A DNA stretch of 64,000 nt from Harmonia axyridis (taxonomy: Eukaryota; Arthropoda; Insecta; Coleoptera; Coccinellidae): contig NC_059503.1 of the NCBI RefSeq assembly GCF_914767665.1, positions 15,686,001 through 15,750,000 on the forward strand. The letters are read 5' to 3'. The notes under the pieces are model-generated. The model was not told the origin of the DNA and made no database searches. It saw only the letters and a program-made list of their open reading frames with translations. Shown here piece by piece: positions 1 to 11,897 of the stretch. The position numbers and the translations under genes were made by a program. Each line of letters begins with the position of its first letter. The stretch's first letter is position 1.

Positions 1-359
1 CTTGGTATTAGGTGGTCAAAAATAACTCAAATCTATTTTCAATGCGTACCTACTTCAAATATGATGTGTTCAATTAAAAGAAGCTTCGACTGCAAATGTA
101 GCGTGTTCATTTGAGTTCTGAAAATCAATTACTCTCCTAATACCTACCCATCTACATACGCAGATGTGGCTCAGAAATTCAAGTATAATGAATATAGAGC
201 GGATTACATGCAACATGTAGTTTTTTGAATTCAACGTCGTCATAATATTATACTGAAGTTATAGTAAGACTAGTAACCGCACTATGTATAATCATAGTTA
301 AAAGAATTCTTTGTACTATGGTATAATTTACAGAATCTTTATAAGTGATTAACGAACCG

Positions 360-455
360 TTTCGACCACGATGTTGTCATCTTCAGAAGCTAAGATACTC
401 ATAAGTCGTAGTTATTAACTTTTAGTTTCTGAAAAGGACAACATCGTGGTCGAAA
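360..455. repeat. Short inverted repeat (foldback)
   Basis: The 19-mer TTTCGACCACGATGTTGTC at 360-378 returns as its exact reverse complement at 437-455. Weaker pairing continues outward (TTAACGAACCG against TTAAGCAATCA) and inward (a TTCAGAA motif in both arms), so the arms are about 40 bp around a short loop. It could be a small MITE or a solo foldback. No open frame lies in it. Confidence 0.7.
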
Positions 456-1743
456 TGATTGCTTAAACGCTTAGAATTATTCTGTGGGTTATAATGTGGT
501 TATTTTAACTTCAGTACAACAGAAAAAGCTTGAAAAATGCATGCAAATATGCTTGAATTATACATTTCAAAAACAGTAAAAGATTTAAAATTTTTCAATT
601 CATTAATATTTATGATGAACTACTTCTCACTGTATTGATGTCTGTGTTCATCGGTTGAAAAATAATAACCGAATTCATCAATATAATTCACTTTTTCATG
701 TATTAATTGACATTAACTTTAAGGCTTTGCGATTCAAAACATTATTTCCTCGTTCAAATAGGGTACAATATAAAGTTAGTACTCTTAATTATCTCAAAAT
801 TAAGATATCGCAATTAATTAATGTTCAGAAAAGATGAGGAAACATCTGAGTATTCGTAAACATTCTTATCTGTCAACGATTCACTTCACAATGTGTTCTG
901 AATAAAAGCTTACTTTCGATTTTTTTTTGTTCAACCCTGTATTTAACCAAAAACTATCTAACTGAGGACGGTATTTGAGCCGTTATGTTCCCGAGGAATC
1001 AAGCTACAATTTAAAAAAATAATTGGCCAAATCGGACGAAGGTTTCAAAAGAAAATAAACTACAAAATTCGTTGAGATTTTGTCTGTTCCGCTAATTTTG
1101 CAGCATCCCTTGATTTTGGTGAAATTTGCAACAAATTGTGGGAATATGCGTTTGCATATGTAAATTAACGTTTATCAGATTCTTCCTGATGAAAATGGAT
1201 GCATTCATATATTTTGTTTGGCACATCAAAAGACTGAACAAACGTACCTAAATAAACTCTCCTTTTGAAATTTTGGCTGTCCACTACTAATATCCGGTCA
1301 ATGAAAGATAATCTTCATTAATTCAGTATAAATGGGGCCAAGAACAGAATACACATCAATATGTCGCGAAGAACACATTTTGGAACATTCCTGAAGTCAG
1401 GAACATACGGAAAATCTTAAATTTGACCTTCAAAAGTATCTTTGTAAATACCTATGGGTTATTCTGGGAATCGAGAAAAAATATTATATATTTTTGATGT
1501 TGTAGTTATCTGGGTCATTTAAATACTTAATCGTTCTTTATGAATTTGGATATTTGTAGCAATCTAATTTTTGAACTAAGTATTTTGATATCGATTATTT
1601 GAAAAATTGGAGAGATTCATCTCTCAATCAAGTAGCAGTGCGACAAATATAAGATATCAAATATAGTTAATATATCAGAATAATAATAATTTATATTTCT
1701 TCCAAATTATTAGATTGGGCTTTATCCTCGGTTTTGTCGTACA
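456..1743. other. AT-rich noncoding stretch
   Basis: I see no gene here. A 60-codon open frame at 655-837 has the Asn/Lys/Phe-rich composition expected of random AT-rich DNA and resembles no family I know. Confidence 0.6.
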
Positions 1744-2612
1744 GTTTTCCAATAAGGGGATTCATTTTGAATAGCCCGCCATCTCGGCAGCTATTACATT
1801 TGAAGCTGTCATCTTTCGACATTTGACAAGTAAAAACTACGGCATTACTAAAAATAGAACGATACACGTTTCAACAACGCAATGAAATTGTTAAAATTGA
1901 CTATAAAAAAGGGTGAAAATTTTGCAGTTCCAATAAGCAAAACTAAAGCACTTATATGGATCGTTGTGAAGCACCTCCTTGGTCGGCAACAGTGAAACTC
2001 GTGGAAAAATTTGTGCTGTTGAGACTAGATAGTAATGTGAAGAATCGAAACCATGTGTGTCGCTCGAGAACAACTGAGAATGTTGCTTCTGTAGCCCATA
2101 GTTTTTCGAAAACCCAAAAACGCAACCAAGCTATAATTAATACTTTTTTTTGGTCGGAATTGGAAGATTTTATATGGGACGTTTATTTCCAACAAGACGG
2201 CGCTACGTACCACACAAGGAACGAAACAACTAAATAAGAGGCAAGAATGCAAGAAAAGTTTCCTAGTCATGTTATTTCTCGAAGAGGTGATCACAATTGG
2301 ACACCGATATCTTGTGATTTAACACCTTTAGACTTTTTTCTTTGGAGCCGTGAAAAATAGGATATATACCAATACTCCTCTAACGATTCAAGACCTTAAA
2401 TGGAATTTGTGCAGTTATCGAGGACATACAGCCACGAATGTGCGAATTGGACAAGTAAAGGAAATGGTGCTCCAACCCTTTACATCTTCAGTGTGTGCAT
2501 AAATCAGCTGTATGAACAATCGATGCATACTCGATGTGGTCTATGTATTCGAAAAAGGTTCTTCACAATGGTAATTTGAAATATTAGAAAAGTTACTTTT
2601 AACACCCTATGT
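1744..2612 (+). mobile_element. Mariner family B relic (DD41D type)
   Basis: The left end at 1746 (TTTTCCAATAAGGGGATTCA) matches the ends of three other copies at 20.6, 29.9 and 57.8 kb. The decayed transposase reads forward from about 1856 (an Arg-Tyr-Thr-Phe-Gln-Gln-Arg start) through the helix-turn-helix region and a Glu-Asn-Val-Ala-Ser-Val-Ala-His stretch near 2076. A catalytic block FQQDGAT is at about 2189-2210, and the CDLTPLDFFLW block with the third acidic residue is at about 2315-2345. Frameshifts and stops break it, and the first catalytic Asp region is deleted, so it is dead. The right end near 2600-2612 (AACACCCTATG) is uncertain. The DD41D spacing is inferred from family A, which shares these motifs. 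Confidence 0.8.
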
Positions 2613-5600
2613 AATCCAAACGGTTGAATTGAAAGCGGTGATGCAATGAAGACATTTGATCATCATCAGGAGTTCTACAGCACATAAAAAATGTAATCGA
2701 ATTTCTATTGGATGTGAGTAAATCAGTAAATTTGGTCAAGTTCGTTATAATCCATAATCCCACTAGGGGTTTCGTGAATATGGCTGTTAAAAATTTTTTC
2801 TTTGTTTTTCCTTCAAATTTCTAAACTGCTGATTCAATCGAAAAAAAATTTGTATTCGGATGTAAAATGACAATTTCAAGCCTTGTGCCAAATTTCATGT
2901 TGATCGCATAACCAGAACCATAGAAAAAACAATGAAGATGAAAAATTAACACGTTCAGTGCATTCCTCATCAATTTTTTCAAAGATGACACGATAATTTT
3001 AAGAAAACTTCGAATTTCAATCACAACATGTATTTCTCTACCGAAAGAAATTTCCTTAAAACATTCACTTTTGTCTGAGATTCTTATTTTGGATTTCATT
3101 GTTCACAATCACATTTCAATTGTTAGAAAATCCCCTTTGTTCATTCTTGAACTACATTCCCATACAATTAGTCTCCGGGTAACGGCACATTAGAGCACAA
3201 TTCAGCTGGTCATCTTCGTTTTTTCTTGGCCCGGAATACCATATTTACATTGGCAAGTATTCAGGGCCTCGTCAAGATTTTGGCGGACTTAATTTTTTTA
3301 ATCTCCGCCTGCAAATCTACACACGAAACGCATTTTAACGAATGCACATGCATCAGGAAATTTCATTAAATTGTCTTATCCTTCTGAAAGGTCGAATTGC
3401 GAATGTTTGGAGAATTTGGAATGCGACCTACAACAGCGAATAATGATCTCAGCGTGGTACTTTGATTTTGGAATCAAAACATATTCACGGTTGGTGAATT
3501 TCATGGTTGATTCTGTAATATTGAAACTAGAAAATTTAGTGAACATGCACTTGAAGTTGTGTGCCAAAATGAAAAGGAAACATTCATAAACTGCGACATT
3601 TATTATCAACATGAATATCTACCTACCCATTGAAACTTATGATTCGGTTTTATACAATACTTATGCGTATCCAGCAAAATTTGAAGTATTACTTGAACTC
3701 GGAGAAACTACTACGTTGATTCTGAAAACGAAATAACTATATTTAGGACATGCTATGGTCCAAAGTCAATTTTAAACTTGATTTTTTTTTGCGAAATAGT
3801 ATTTATGTTCCAAAGCAGTAAGGTGAGTGTTAATTACAGATGACGAAAGAAGTGCAGATTGTTCGAAAGCCAAAGGTTATTCAGAACTTTCTAATAAAGC
3901 ACGTGCATAGGTAATAGAAAAAAATGAAAGAAATCATCAATAATAATTAATAATAAATGAAATTTTCCAACTTGAACAAACATTGCAGATAAAATGTTAA
4001 CTGATCCTTTAATAGAATTGAGATTTCAGGCGGATTGTTAAAAAAGGCTGTTAAAGCTCAGACTGCGGACAAAATTGGAACCAAAGGATTTAACAAATTC
4101 ACGAAGTGGCTGAAAGTTAACTAACATTGAAAACAAAAATGAGAACAGCACTAACATGAATTCATTAGTGAAAATTGTTAAGTTGTCAGGGGTTATTTAT
4201 AGCCAATGAATCACATGCGTTATATCTAAATAATTTATTCTCAAAGAAAATGAAAAATTGAAATCAAATTTGGTTGGTTTTCCAAATTTAACAAACGTTG
4301 TTTGGAAATCAAGTAGACATGATTGAATCGACAAGTTTCTTCATAAGAATTCTTTTGATAAAATAATAAAACAAATTAATCACCGCTTATTTCGAGATCA
4401 GTGGAAATAACTTCGTTTTATTATTTCATCTAAAATGCATTTCCGTCTAGTAAGGAACGAATCCTTTGAAAATAGATGAAATCTTTAATATTGTTGAGAT
4501 TGACTTGTATCAATTAGTCTTCACGCGCTTATTTATTTCATATCATTTTTTCCAGAAAATCCTTATAAACCTTCGAATCCTTATTATTTAACCGTTTATG
4601 TTTAAAAATACCAAGGAAATATCAAGGAACGAAATACTCACTTTATAATGAATGTTATTCAGGTATACTCAAAATTATAGAGAAATCTTATGGTTGAATC
4701 TTGAAATATGTAGGTACAATCCTCACGAAAATTTATTTCAGTTTTTTTAGATTTCTGTCCGATTAGATTAGAGTATTTTCTCAATTACTGAGAAAATGAA
4801 ATGGGAATAACTCCGGAACCATTCAGAAGATTTTGTGTAATTTTTTTTCTTTTAAACTTTTGAGGAGAAATTGTCTACTATAATGTTGAGTGTGATATGT
4901 TGATAGGAGTACAATTGTTGTTACACCAATTATTAATTGTTCTGATGTTACTGAGTACTGACTTATATTTGCCTGCATCTTCATTCACATGCATTGATTT
5001 TGATTCAGTAAATCAAACAGAAAATTACGTCAACTAATCAGCAATTCAGAAAATGATATGTTTACTTAGTTATAATCAAAGAAGTTCAATCGATATATCC
5101 ATTAACATGAAATGACGCCTCCAAAACGATTCGAAGATTGGTAAACATCGGAAAATTGAACGTAAGGTTCGGTTTATATTTAGAATCGACATTTCCTGAA
5201 ACTGACTTGTGTGTGTTCACCTCAGAAAATTGCGGTAGGTAATTTCCTGCATTTACAAGCTGAATTGACAGGATGAACGTCTTCAGATGTTTACATTGAT
5301 CGGAATAAAGCTGATTCCTTCAGCTCCGCTCAGAAAACTGGCTTAAGAATAAGAAATTTATCATCTAGGACGTATCTTTCGATTGAAAAATGTTCGTGTT
5401 TAAATATTCTATTCTGTATATCTGTTGTGTTTCTGTTTTAATTCCAGAAAGACTAATAATATGTATAGGACAAGTCGATAAACTAAAAAGTAAAAAATGA
5501 AAAAGAAAATAACTTTATAATATAGATTTTAGAAAAATGGGGAAAGTCATGAGCTTCTAAGCGCTCGTCATTCATGCGTCGAGTTTAGTGATAAGGAATA

Positions 5601-5673
5601 TAAAATAATTCAATGCGTATGACTCTCTTTTGTGCAATGAAAATTCTCTTACTACATATTTAGTATTATCCTC
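2613..5673. other. Gene-free AT-rich DNA
   Basis: No supportable gene. About 2860-2935 resembles 18840-18890 (both contain a TTTCATGTTGATC core followed by ACCAGAA), which suggests a diverged dispersed repeat. Open frames at 2821-3099 (-), 3371-3589 (+) and 3376-3612 (-) overlap each other on opposite strands and look like nothing known. Confidence 0.5.
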
Positions 5674-6265
5674 AGAGTAATAAACGTAGATAGAGGGAGC
5701 ATATGTCATTTTCAGTAAGCAAATTTTGTCTCCTACATGAATTATCAAATTTGACAAGGAGCGCGCGGTAATGAATACATATCAGTTATACGATATTTCA
5801 CTCAATTCGCGATTTTCCCCACAAAGAACGCACTTCTTATGTCCCAATGTCCCATAGTGAATCAATGTTTCATATTAACTCAAAATATATTGAAATAAAT
5901 ACCTCAATATATCAGAAATTTCGAAAACAAACATCAAGCGCGCAAAACGACGTGAAACAACCGATGACACAAGGAGAGCAAAAGTTGCCAAACCTTGGAT
6001 TTCAGCAGGTAGATACAGAAAATAATAAATATTCTGCTTATTATAAATTTGACAATTAGGAAAAATATCGGATTCCAAATATTCAAATGTGCATATTTAA
6101 TCGGGAATCACCCAAATAAATATATTTCATTCAATATAATATACATTCATAATGATATAGTAAAATTGTGGATTTGGAAATATATCACACTTCGACAACG
6201 TAATCTAACCATGTTGGGGACATGTAAAAATTGCGTATACTCCCTCTATCTATGTTTATTACTCT
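5674..6265 (+). mobile_element. MITE family M1, copy 1
   Basis: This 592-bp element is bounded by AGAGTAATAAACGTAGATAG on the left and the inverse (ending CTATGTTTATTACTCT) on the right. The interior is almost the same as five other copies in the window. It includes a block around 5935-6010 (AGCGCGCAAAACGACGTGAA, then GCCAAACCTTGG) and the subterminal CATGTTGGGGACATGT near 6210. It encodes no transposase, so it is a non-autonomous terminal-inverted-repeat element. The open frames at 5572-5757, 5847-6059, 5875-6078 and 6049-6297 are by-products of this repeat, because the same frames recur in the other copies. Confidence 0.88.
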
Positions 6266-8825
6266 ATTGTATTACCACAATAAATGACATTACATGACCG
6301 GTAATAATGAATCAAATCACAGTAAAAATCCATAGAATAATTCTTGGTGAAATCAAAGTCGAAATGTAGAAATGAATTCATTTATCTGGCAAGTGCAATA
6401 AGTTATTCTTATAACCGAGGAGATATTTTTAGTGGGAGTAAAAAAGTGGAAAAAAATTTTGAACTTTTTAAAGATCCACTCAAATTCGTTGCAGTCACGC
6501 TCAAATTGACGATTAGGTTTTGGACTAGAAATTGATTTGATGCGGTTGACATTTAATGTTTTGTAATGTCACATTGGATATATATTTCGTTCTACTTCAT
6601 CGCAATATCTATATTTGCATAAAAGCATTATTTTTGTCAGTCAGGTGCAAAAGTTCAGACTTTATAGTTGAAATTAATTCGTACACCCTTTAAAGATTCG
6701 TTTTGTTGTTTTCGAGTTAATTTTTTAAAATAAGAATGTTACGTGAAAAAAGAAATTATATTCTCTTGTGATAGGTACATATTATCAACAATTAAAGAAA
6801 CATAAACCATTAGACGTGGATAATATAAACCTATCACTTTTTTCTAACTTGAATAAGATTTTGTACCAAGGCATAATAAAAATTTTAATGAATTTAAAGG
6901 TCTGATAAAATTTCAACTATTAACGTCCTGAATGGTTGGATATCATAACACTTGAAAATCCAAGTACCTTTTCCTTATAACACTTACTTTTTTCTAACTA
7001 AAATGAAAGGTCTAATTTCTCCAAAATGTTGTGGGTCATTGAGCTCGAAACAAAAGCGTTATTGTATCTTCTTTTGTAAATAGCCCCATTATTCTTCAAA
7101 GCTTTGTGAGAATAATTTTCACACCTATTTCACAATGGCTTGCTTTCATCTCCGTTCTGATGCATTTATTTGTTGATATTCCTCAAAAACTTAATATATG
7201 TTACTGCAGACACTTGACAACTTCTGCACCAATTAGTGTCTCTATAAATGCTTTGACCGATAATATAATTTTCAGAAAAGCCGAGTTATTACTTTATTCA
7301 AGTCGCAGCCTATTAAATACAATGTAAGTCTAACCAGGTGATGTACGTACATAGTGTACCTTCATAAAACAAGAATGTCAGGGATGTTTCTTAGTTGGCT
7401 TGATTTCTTGCTTTCCAGCCGTGTCAGTAATTTTGAATAATTGCGGGATATGAGCCTATATCTGGCTTTCGTTGAATCTTGACTTATAAAACAGATGTGA
7501 ATGGAATTTAGAATATATTACATTACAATTTGAATAAGTGCCTGAGATTATACTCAGACAACGTAGAATATTTTTGTCGCAAGTTAGTAGAAGTTAATCA
7601 CATCCCATGATCTAACTTTGTCCGATTTTTTTAAATTTTAGTTGATAGATAACACAAAAGAGAATTCGCTAATTCAAGCTCCTGAAAAAAGCGTTTGAAA
7701 AATGGATTGAAAACATCGAAAATTTAAAATAATGATTTATTATTTTCTCTTTCAACGCAAAATATCTCAACACGTGGAAAACAATAAAAGACTAATAGAT
7801 CAAGAACTTCATAATAAAACATAGATATTGTATTAAGTTTCATGATAGCAATAAAGTTTCCATTTTCATGAATGAGTGTCTGAATGGAAATGAAATGACA
7901 GTTAAATTCCAATTTCATTTTTCAATTCTAAAAATTTCAATTGTTTCGTTACATAGTAGCTTATTCGGGTTCTACATTTTTAATAACTGCATCTGAAGAA
8001 ACTGTGTAGCGACACAATTGTAATTTACAGAATTAAAAAGCGGAAATAGAATAGCTGTCATTTGAATTCAATTTAAAATGAATTTCTATCAAGTGAAGAG
8101 CAAGCCATTATTTGAAAGAATACTGATGTCTGTTTGGTTTCCGAAAAATGTTATTTTCCAATTTTGTTTGTTTGAAGGGGGCCCATTTAGGTATAATCAT
8201 TTTTTACAAAATTTCGTGTAAATAGCAGTAATTTTTTTTTTGCGAAAAGCTTTGTACGGCGAACTTTCGATTATTAATTATTCTCATTCTAAAACAGAAA
8301 TGATGAAAATTCAAATTTTTTCCTCGAAAGATTCAAAATATGTTGGAAATTATGGATCAAAATTATTCCAAAAACTTAAAAAAAAATTTAATAAATTTTG
8401 TAAATCATCATTCAATTTCTGGCTCAGTACCCAATATATTCTCTTCGGAATAATTCTTTACAAAAGTGTATCATATTTTTATTTTCGTTTCAAAATCATT
8501 ATGAATATTATTCATTTCTCCTATAATTGTATTGAAAGTATTGCATGATACACTATGATAATGAGCCTTTATTCCCAACAGGTATGATACCATATCACAG
8601 GAAATAAAAAACAAATATCATATAATTACATAATAATATCGAAAATCAATGCAATATCATTAACGAATTCCAACAGAACAATAAAAAGTTATGAAATACG
8701 ATCTTAACCATAATTATGATTGTTATATGAAGTAGTTAATCATGCCAATTATATTTATCATATGGATATTAATTCATGTGGATATTTATGAAAAGAATTT
8801 GAAGAATTGTAAATAGTTTCTACGT
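6266..8825. other. Gene-free AT-rich DNA
   Basis: No gene, RNA or clear repeat seen. Open frames of 60-100 codons (6344-6535, 7106-7327, 7724-7918 minus, 8240-8548) are rich in Phe, Ile, Asn and Lys and have no recognisable domain; they fit chance frames in AT-rich sequence. Confidence 0.5.
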
Positions 8826-8890
8826 GCTATAAATAATAATAATAATAATAAAATGGTTTATTCTGTAAGCTACAGGGTATAAACAAATGT
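8826..8890 (-). mobile_element. Non-LTR retrotransposon 3' end (fragment)
   Basis: An (AAT)n run at about 8831-8851 is followed by ATGGTTTATTCTGTAAGC. On the minus strand this reads as a 3' UTR that ends in a simple trinucleotide tail, the usual 3' end of insect CR1/Jockey-like LINEs. Similar ends are at 14338 and 11745. No coding part remains. Confidence 0.4.
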
Positions 8891-9936
8891 CTATGGCAAG
8901 TGAAATAAATGGGAAAATTCAAATTGAAATTTGTTTAGTTTGCTTCGAGATATTTTCTATTATCTACACATAGGTAGGTATGAGTTTTTTGTCTTAAATA
9001 ATAATTCTATTGCTTTCAAAATTATAATTATTTTTCTTAAAAAATTAAATGTAATTTTTGAAGAATTATTGTCTAATCCCGATTCTTCTTATCAGTTTCT
9101 TTCTCGTGGTGTCAAGAAAGATTACTGCCTTTTAGCAAATGTATTTATTATTCCATTCAGACAAAGGGCGTTCTTCACGCATTTCAAAACCTTTGTGAGA
9201 ATTTCAGGAAAGGTTGAAATTTTTTCGAAAGTTCATTATTGATGACCTTCAAAGTCATTACATCTTCATAAGGCAAGTATGTAATGATGAAACCACCGCA
9301 TTATACAGATACAATGAACTCATTTTCCCATTTAAACTCCGTAACGAATACAAGTTAAGTAACGTGTTCAGTGTTATCCTAAATAATGAGATTATTTCAA
9401 AATCTTTCGAATCACGAACCATAGTCCATTACCTTGTTTCCGATATCATTGCGCGATCTTATCTTATGCATATGGGGAATTAATAGTATTATCGTACAGT
9501 ATTTCCTAGAGAACGCCAAATACTGCCAAGCCAATGGCTCATGAATATTTTATAATGGACCAACAAAAATTTTGGCGCCCAAGATTTTAGGAGCGTTCCT
9601 GGCAGTTGATTTTAGGGGACAGAATCGGAAACAGACTTCTGATTTTTTCATTAGATCTATTGTCTTGTGTGTACAAACATCGTCAAAAGTCAACTCTCAA
9701 CTTGTTGTATGTAACAGGACAATTTTTTTGCTTGAGTGGAATCTTCACTATCTTATCACTTTAATGGAAATAATAAACCAGCAAAAAAAGTTTCTTGTTC
9801 GGGAGAACACAGGTGTATTCGAAGTTAATCATTTGTCAGCAATAACGAGAGTTGTAATATTGAGAATATTTCGTTGAAAACTGCTGGGACATCCATATTT
9901 CTCAGTTTGACCGGGCTAGAAAAGTAGCCCTAAGTA
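8891..9936. other. Gene-free AT-rich DNA
   Basis: Open frames at 8931-9242, 9214-9483 and 9572-9877 follow one another on the + strand but have no family signature, no convincing splice logic and AT-driven composition. I would not call a gene here. Confidence 0.45.
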
Positions 9937-10048
9937 AAGGGTGTTTTTTTTCGAGGTATATAACTTTCAGTTGGCATTACTGTTCAAGATGGCGATCGAT
10001 TTAACAGCTGTTAAGTGATATATTCTCAATTTGGTTTGGCAATTCATC

Positions 10049-10980
10049 ATGAATAGACTCACGCCTGAACAACGCTTGCAAATAGTGCAATTTTATTTCG
10101 AAAATAATGTACGTCCATCTTATCGTCGACAAAATCGTCCATCAGAGCAGTTAATTCGATTAACCATGGAACGTTTTCGCACCACGTTTACTCTTATTTA
10201 TAACTCGCATCCCCAGAGACGCCGTACGGTGTGAAGAAGCTATTGCTGCTGTAGAGCGTAGCATTGAGGAAGACCCGAATGATTCTATCCGCCATCGAGC
10301 ACAGGAATTGGATTTGTGTCCATCCACTTTATGGAAGATTTTGCGGAAGAATCTTGGTTTGAATGCTTACAAAATCCAACTCGTGCAAGAATTGAAGTCA
10401 AACGATCATCAAGTAAGGCGTATATTCGTCGAATGGGCCCAAAATGAGATTGCCGTTGTTCCCGATTTTCATAAGCGAATTTTGTTTAGCGATGAAGCGC
10501 ACTTCTGGTTGAATGGCTACGTCAACAAACAAAACTGCCTCATTTGAAGTGAAGCCAATCCTCAAGTGTATGTCGAAACACCGTTACATCCAGAAAAACT
10601 GACTGTTTGGTGCGCTTTATGGACTGTTGGAATCATTGGTCCGTACTTCTTCAAAAACGATGATTGCCAGAACGTTACAGTCAATGGTGATCGGTATGGA
10701 GCCATGCTCACTAACTTTTTCATTCCTGAATTGAACAACCATGATGTCCAGGAGCTGTGGTTCCAACAAGACGGCGCAACATGTCACACAGCTCGTGCCA
10801 CAATTGATTTATTGAAAGACACGTTTGGTGACCGCCTAATTTCACGTTTTGGACCTGTGAATTGGCCTCCAAGATCTTGTGATTCAACACCGCTAGACTA
10901 CTTTCTGTGGGGCTATGTAAAGTCATTGGTATATGCGGATAAGCCACAAACCCTTGACCATTTGGAAGACAACATTCGCC
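10049..10980 (+). pseudogene. Mariner A transposase pseudogene
   Basis: This is the decayed open frame of copy 1. DNA-binding part at 10049-10234, then a frameshift; a second piece at 10308-10547 ends at a stop just after GYVNKQNCL, where copy 3 has an Arg codon; a third piece runs from 10566 (MYVETPLHPEKLTVWCALW). All three catalytic Asp positions are still readable. A full-length member would be about 340-350 residues, as in other mariners. The last piece runs on in frame into the inserted LINE, giving a 363-codon open frame (10566-11657) that is an accident of nesting. Confidence 0.85.
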
Positions 10981-11082
10981 GATATATGGCCACAAATGTT
11001 GGAAAAAGTCATCGAAAATTGGACGTCCAGATTGGACTACATCCGAGCCAGCCGTGGCGGTTATATGCCAGAAATTTGAATT

Positions 11083-11765
11083 GGGAATCACATATTGATG
11101 AACTCAGGAAAAGACTAAATAGCGTGAATTATAGCATAAGAACATCAAAAAAATATTTGTCCTTGAAGTCGTTGAAAGCTGTATATTTTTCTTGTTTTGT
11201 AGGAAAACTTAGATTCGGTATATTGTTTTGGGGTGGTGGAAGAAATCATGATGTAGATAAGATATTTGTTGTTCAGAAGCAGGTTTTGCGTATAATTTAC
11301 AATATAAATTCAAGGGAATCATGTAGAGGAATTTTTAGAAGTAATTGTTTATTAACAGTATATGCTATTTATATATATGAGTGTCTAGTTTTTATGTTTA
11401 AGTATAAACAAAAATTTTCAAGATCTGCATCAAGTCATTCGTACAGTACCCGTAATGTCAATTTGTATTCACTGCCTATACATAGGTTAAGTAGATATGA
11501 AAAAGGGCCATATTATGCGAGTTTGAAATTTTTCAATAAGCTGCCTGTGCAAATGAGAATTATGGATTGTTTAAAAGTTTTCAAGAGACAGATATTTAAT
11601 TTTCTTGTTGGTATTGAACCCTATAATTTAGAGGAATATTTAAACTTCAATTGTTAATTTTTAGGTGCTTTTTTATTTAAGTTTTTTATGACGTTTTTCA
11701 ACCCACTGTACAGTTGTTGTAAATGTGGCTGTTTGAAATAAATTACTATTACTATTACTATTACT
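11083..11765 (+). mobile_element. 5'-truncated non-LTR retrotransposon inside mariner A
   Basis: Compared with copy 3 (41129-42032), copy 1 carries about 680 extra bases after the codons for the C-terminal Pro-Glu-Ile. These encode the end of a LINE reverse transcriptase: HIDELRKRLNSVNYSIR (about 11090-11140), then LKSLKAVYFSCF and LRFGILFWGG (about 11165-11235). Such motifs follow the RT domain in CR1/Jockey-like elements. The frame stays open to a stop at 11655-11657. A short 3' UTR then ends in (ATTACT)n at about 11744-11766, after which the mariner resumes at ATATTTAAAATGTAATGCC. The 5' truncation and simple-repeat tail fit target-primed insertion. Confidence 0.85.
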
Positions 11766-11897
11766 ATTAATTATATTTAAAATGTAATGCCACAAGATTA
11801 TCTTGCGGATAAATAAAATTCATGTCAATCGAATAATCCATCGTTGTTTTATTGCAATTTAAAGTTCTATAGCTCTAAAAAAAACACCCTTTACATC

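Larger units (their letters stand above)
9937..11891 (+). mobile_element. Mariner family A, copy 1 (DD41D, with nested LINE)
   Basis: The element is bounded by TA dinucleotides and inverted ends (AAGGGTGTTTTTTTTCGAGG on the left, an inverse ending AACACCCTT on the right). The transposase starts at 10049 (MNRLTPEQRLQIVQFYFENN), with the N-terminal helix-turn-helix in the first 60 residues. It continues after frameshifts through LWKILRKNLGLNAYK (about 10330), the first catalytic Asp in FSDEAHF (about 10486-10506), the second in FQQDGATCHTA (about 10760-10792) and the third in STPLDYFLWGY (about 10882-10917). Forty-one residues separate the second and third Asp, which places it in the DD41D (rosa-like) group of mariners. 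Stops and frameshifts, a roughly 10-residue deletion in the N-terminal domain and a deletion near 10980 make it inactive. A non-LTR fragment is inserted near the 3' end. Confidence 0.9.

Noticed and set aside
5847..6059. Recurring 60-70-codon frames with NSKYIEIN as a small gene family
   Set aside because: They are translations of MITE family M1, recur on either strand with the repeat, and are broken differently in each copy.
8240..9877. Series of 80-100-codon plus-strand frames (8240-8548, 8931-9242, 9214-9483, 9572-9877) as a possible multi-exon gene
   Set aside because: Residue content is Phe/Ile/Asn/Lys-heavy as in random AT-rich DNA, no domain is recognisable and frame-consistent splice sites are not evident.
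10720..11091. 123-codon minus frame opposite mariner A
   Set aside because: It is the complementary shadow of the transposase; similar mirror frames occur opposite copies 2 and 3.
10566..11657. 363-codon frame as a single novel fused gene
   Set aside because: Comparison with copy 3 at 41129 shows a mariner transposase end joined to an inserted LINE tail after a frameshifting deletion.
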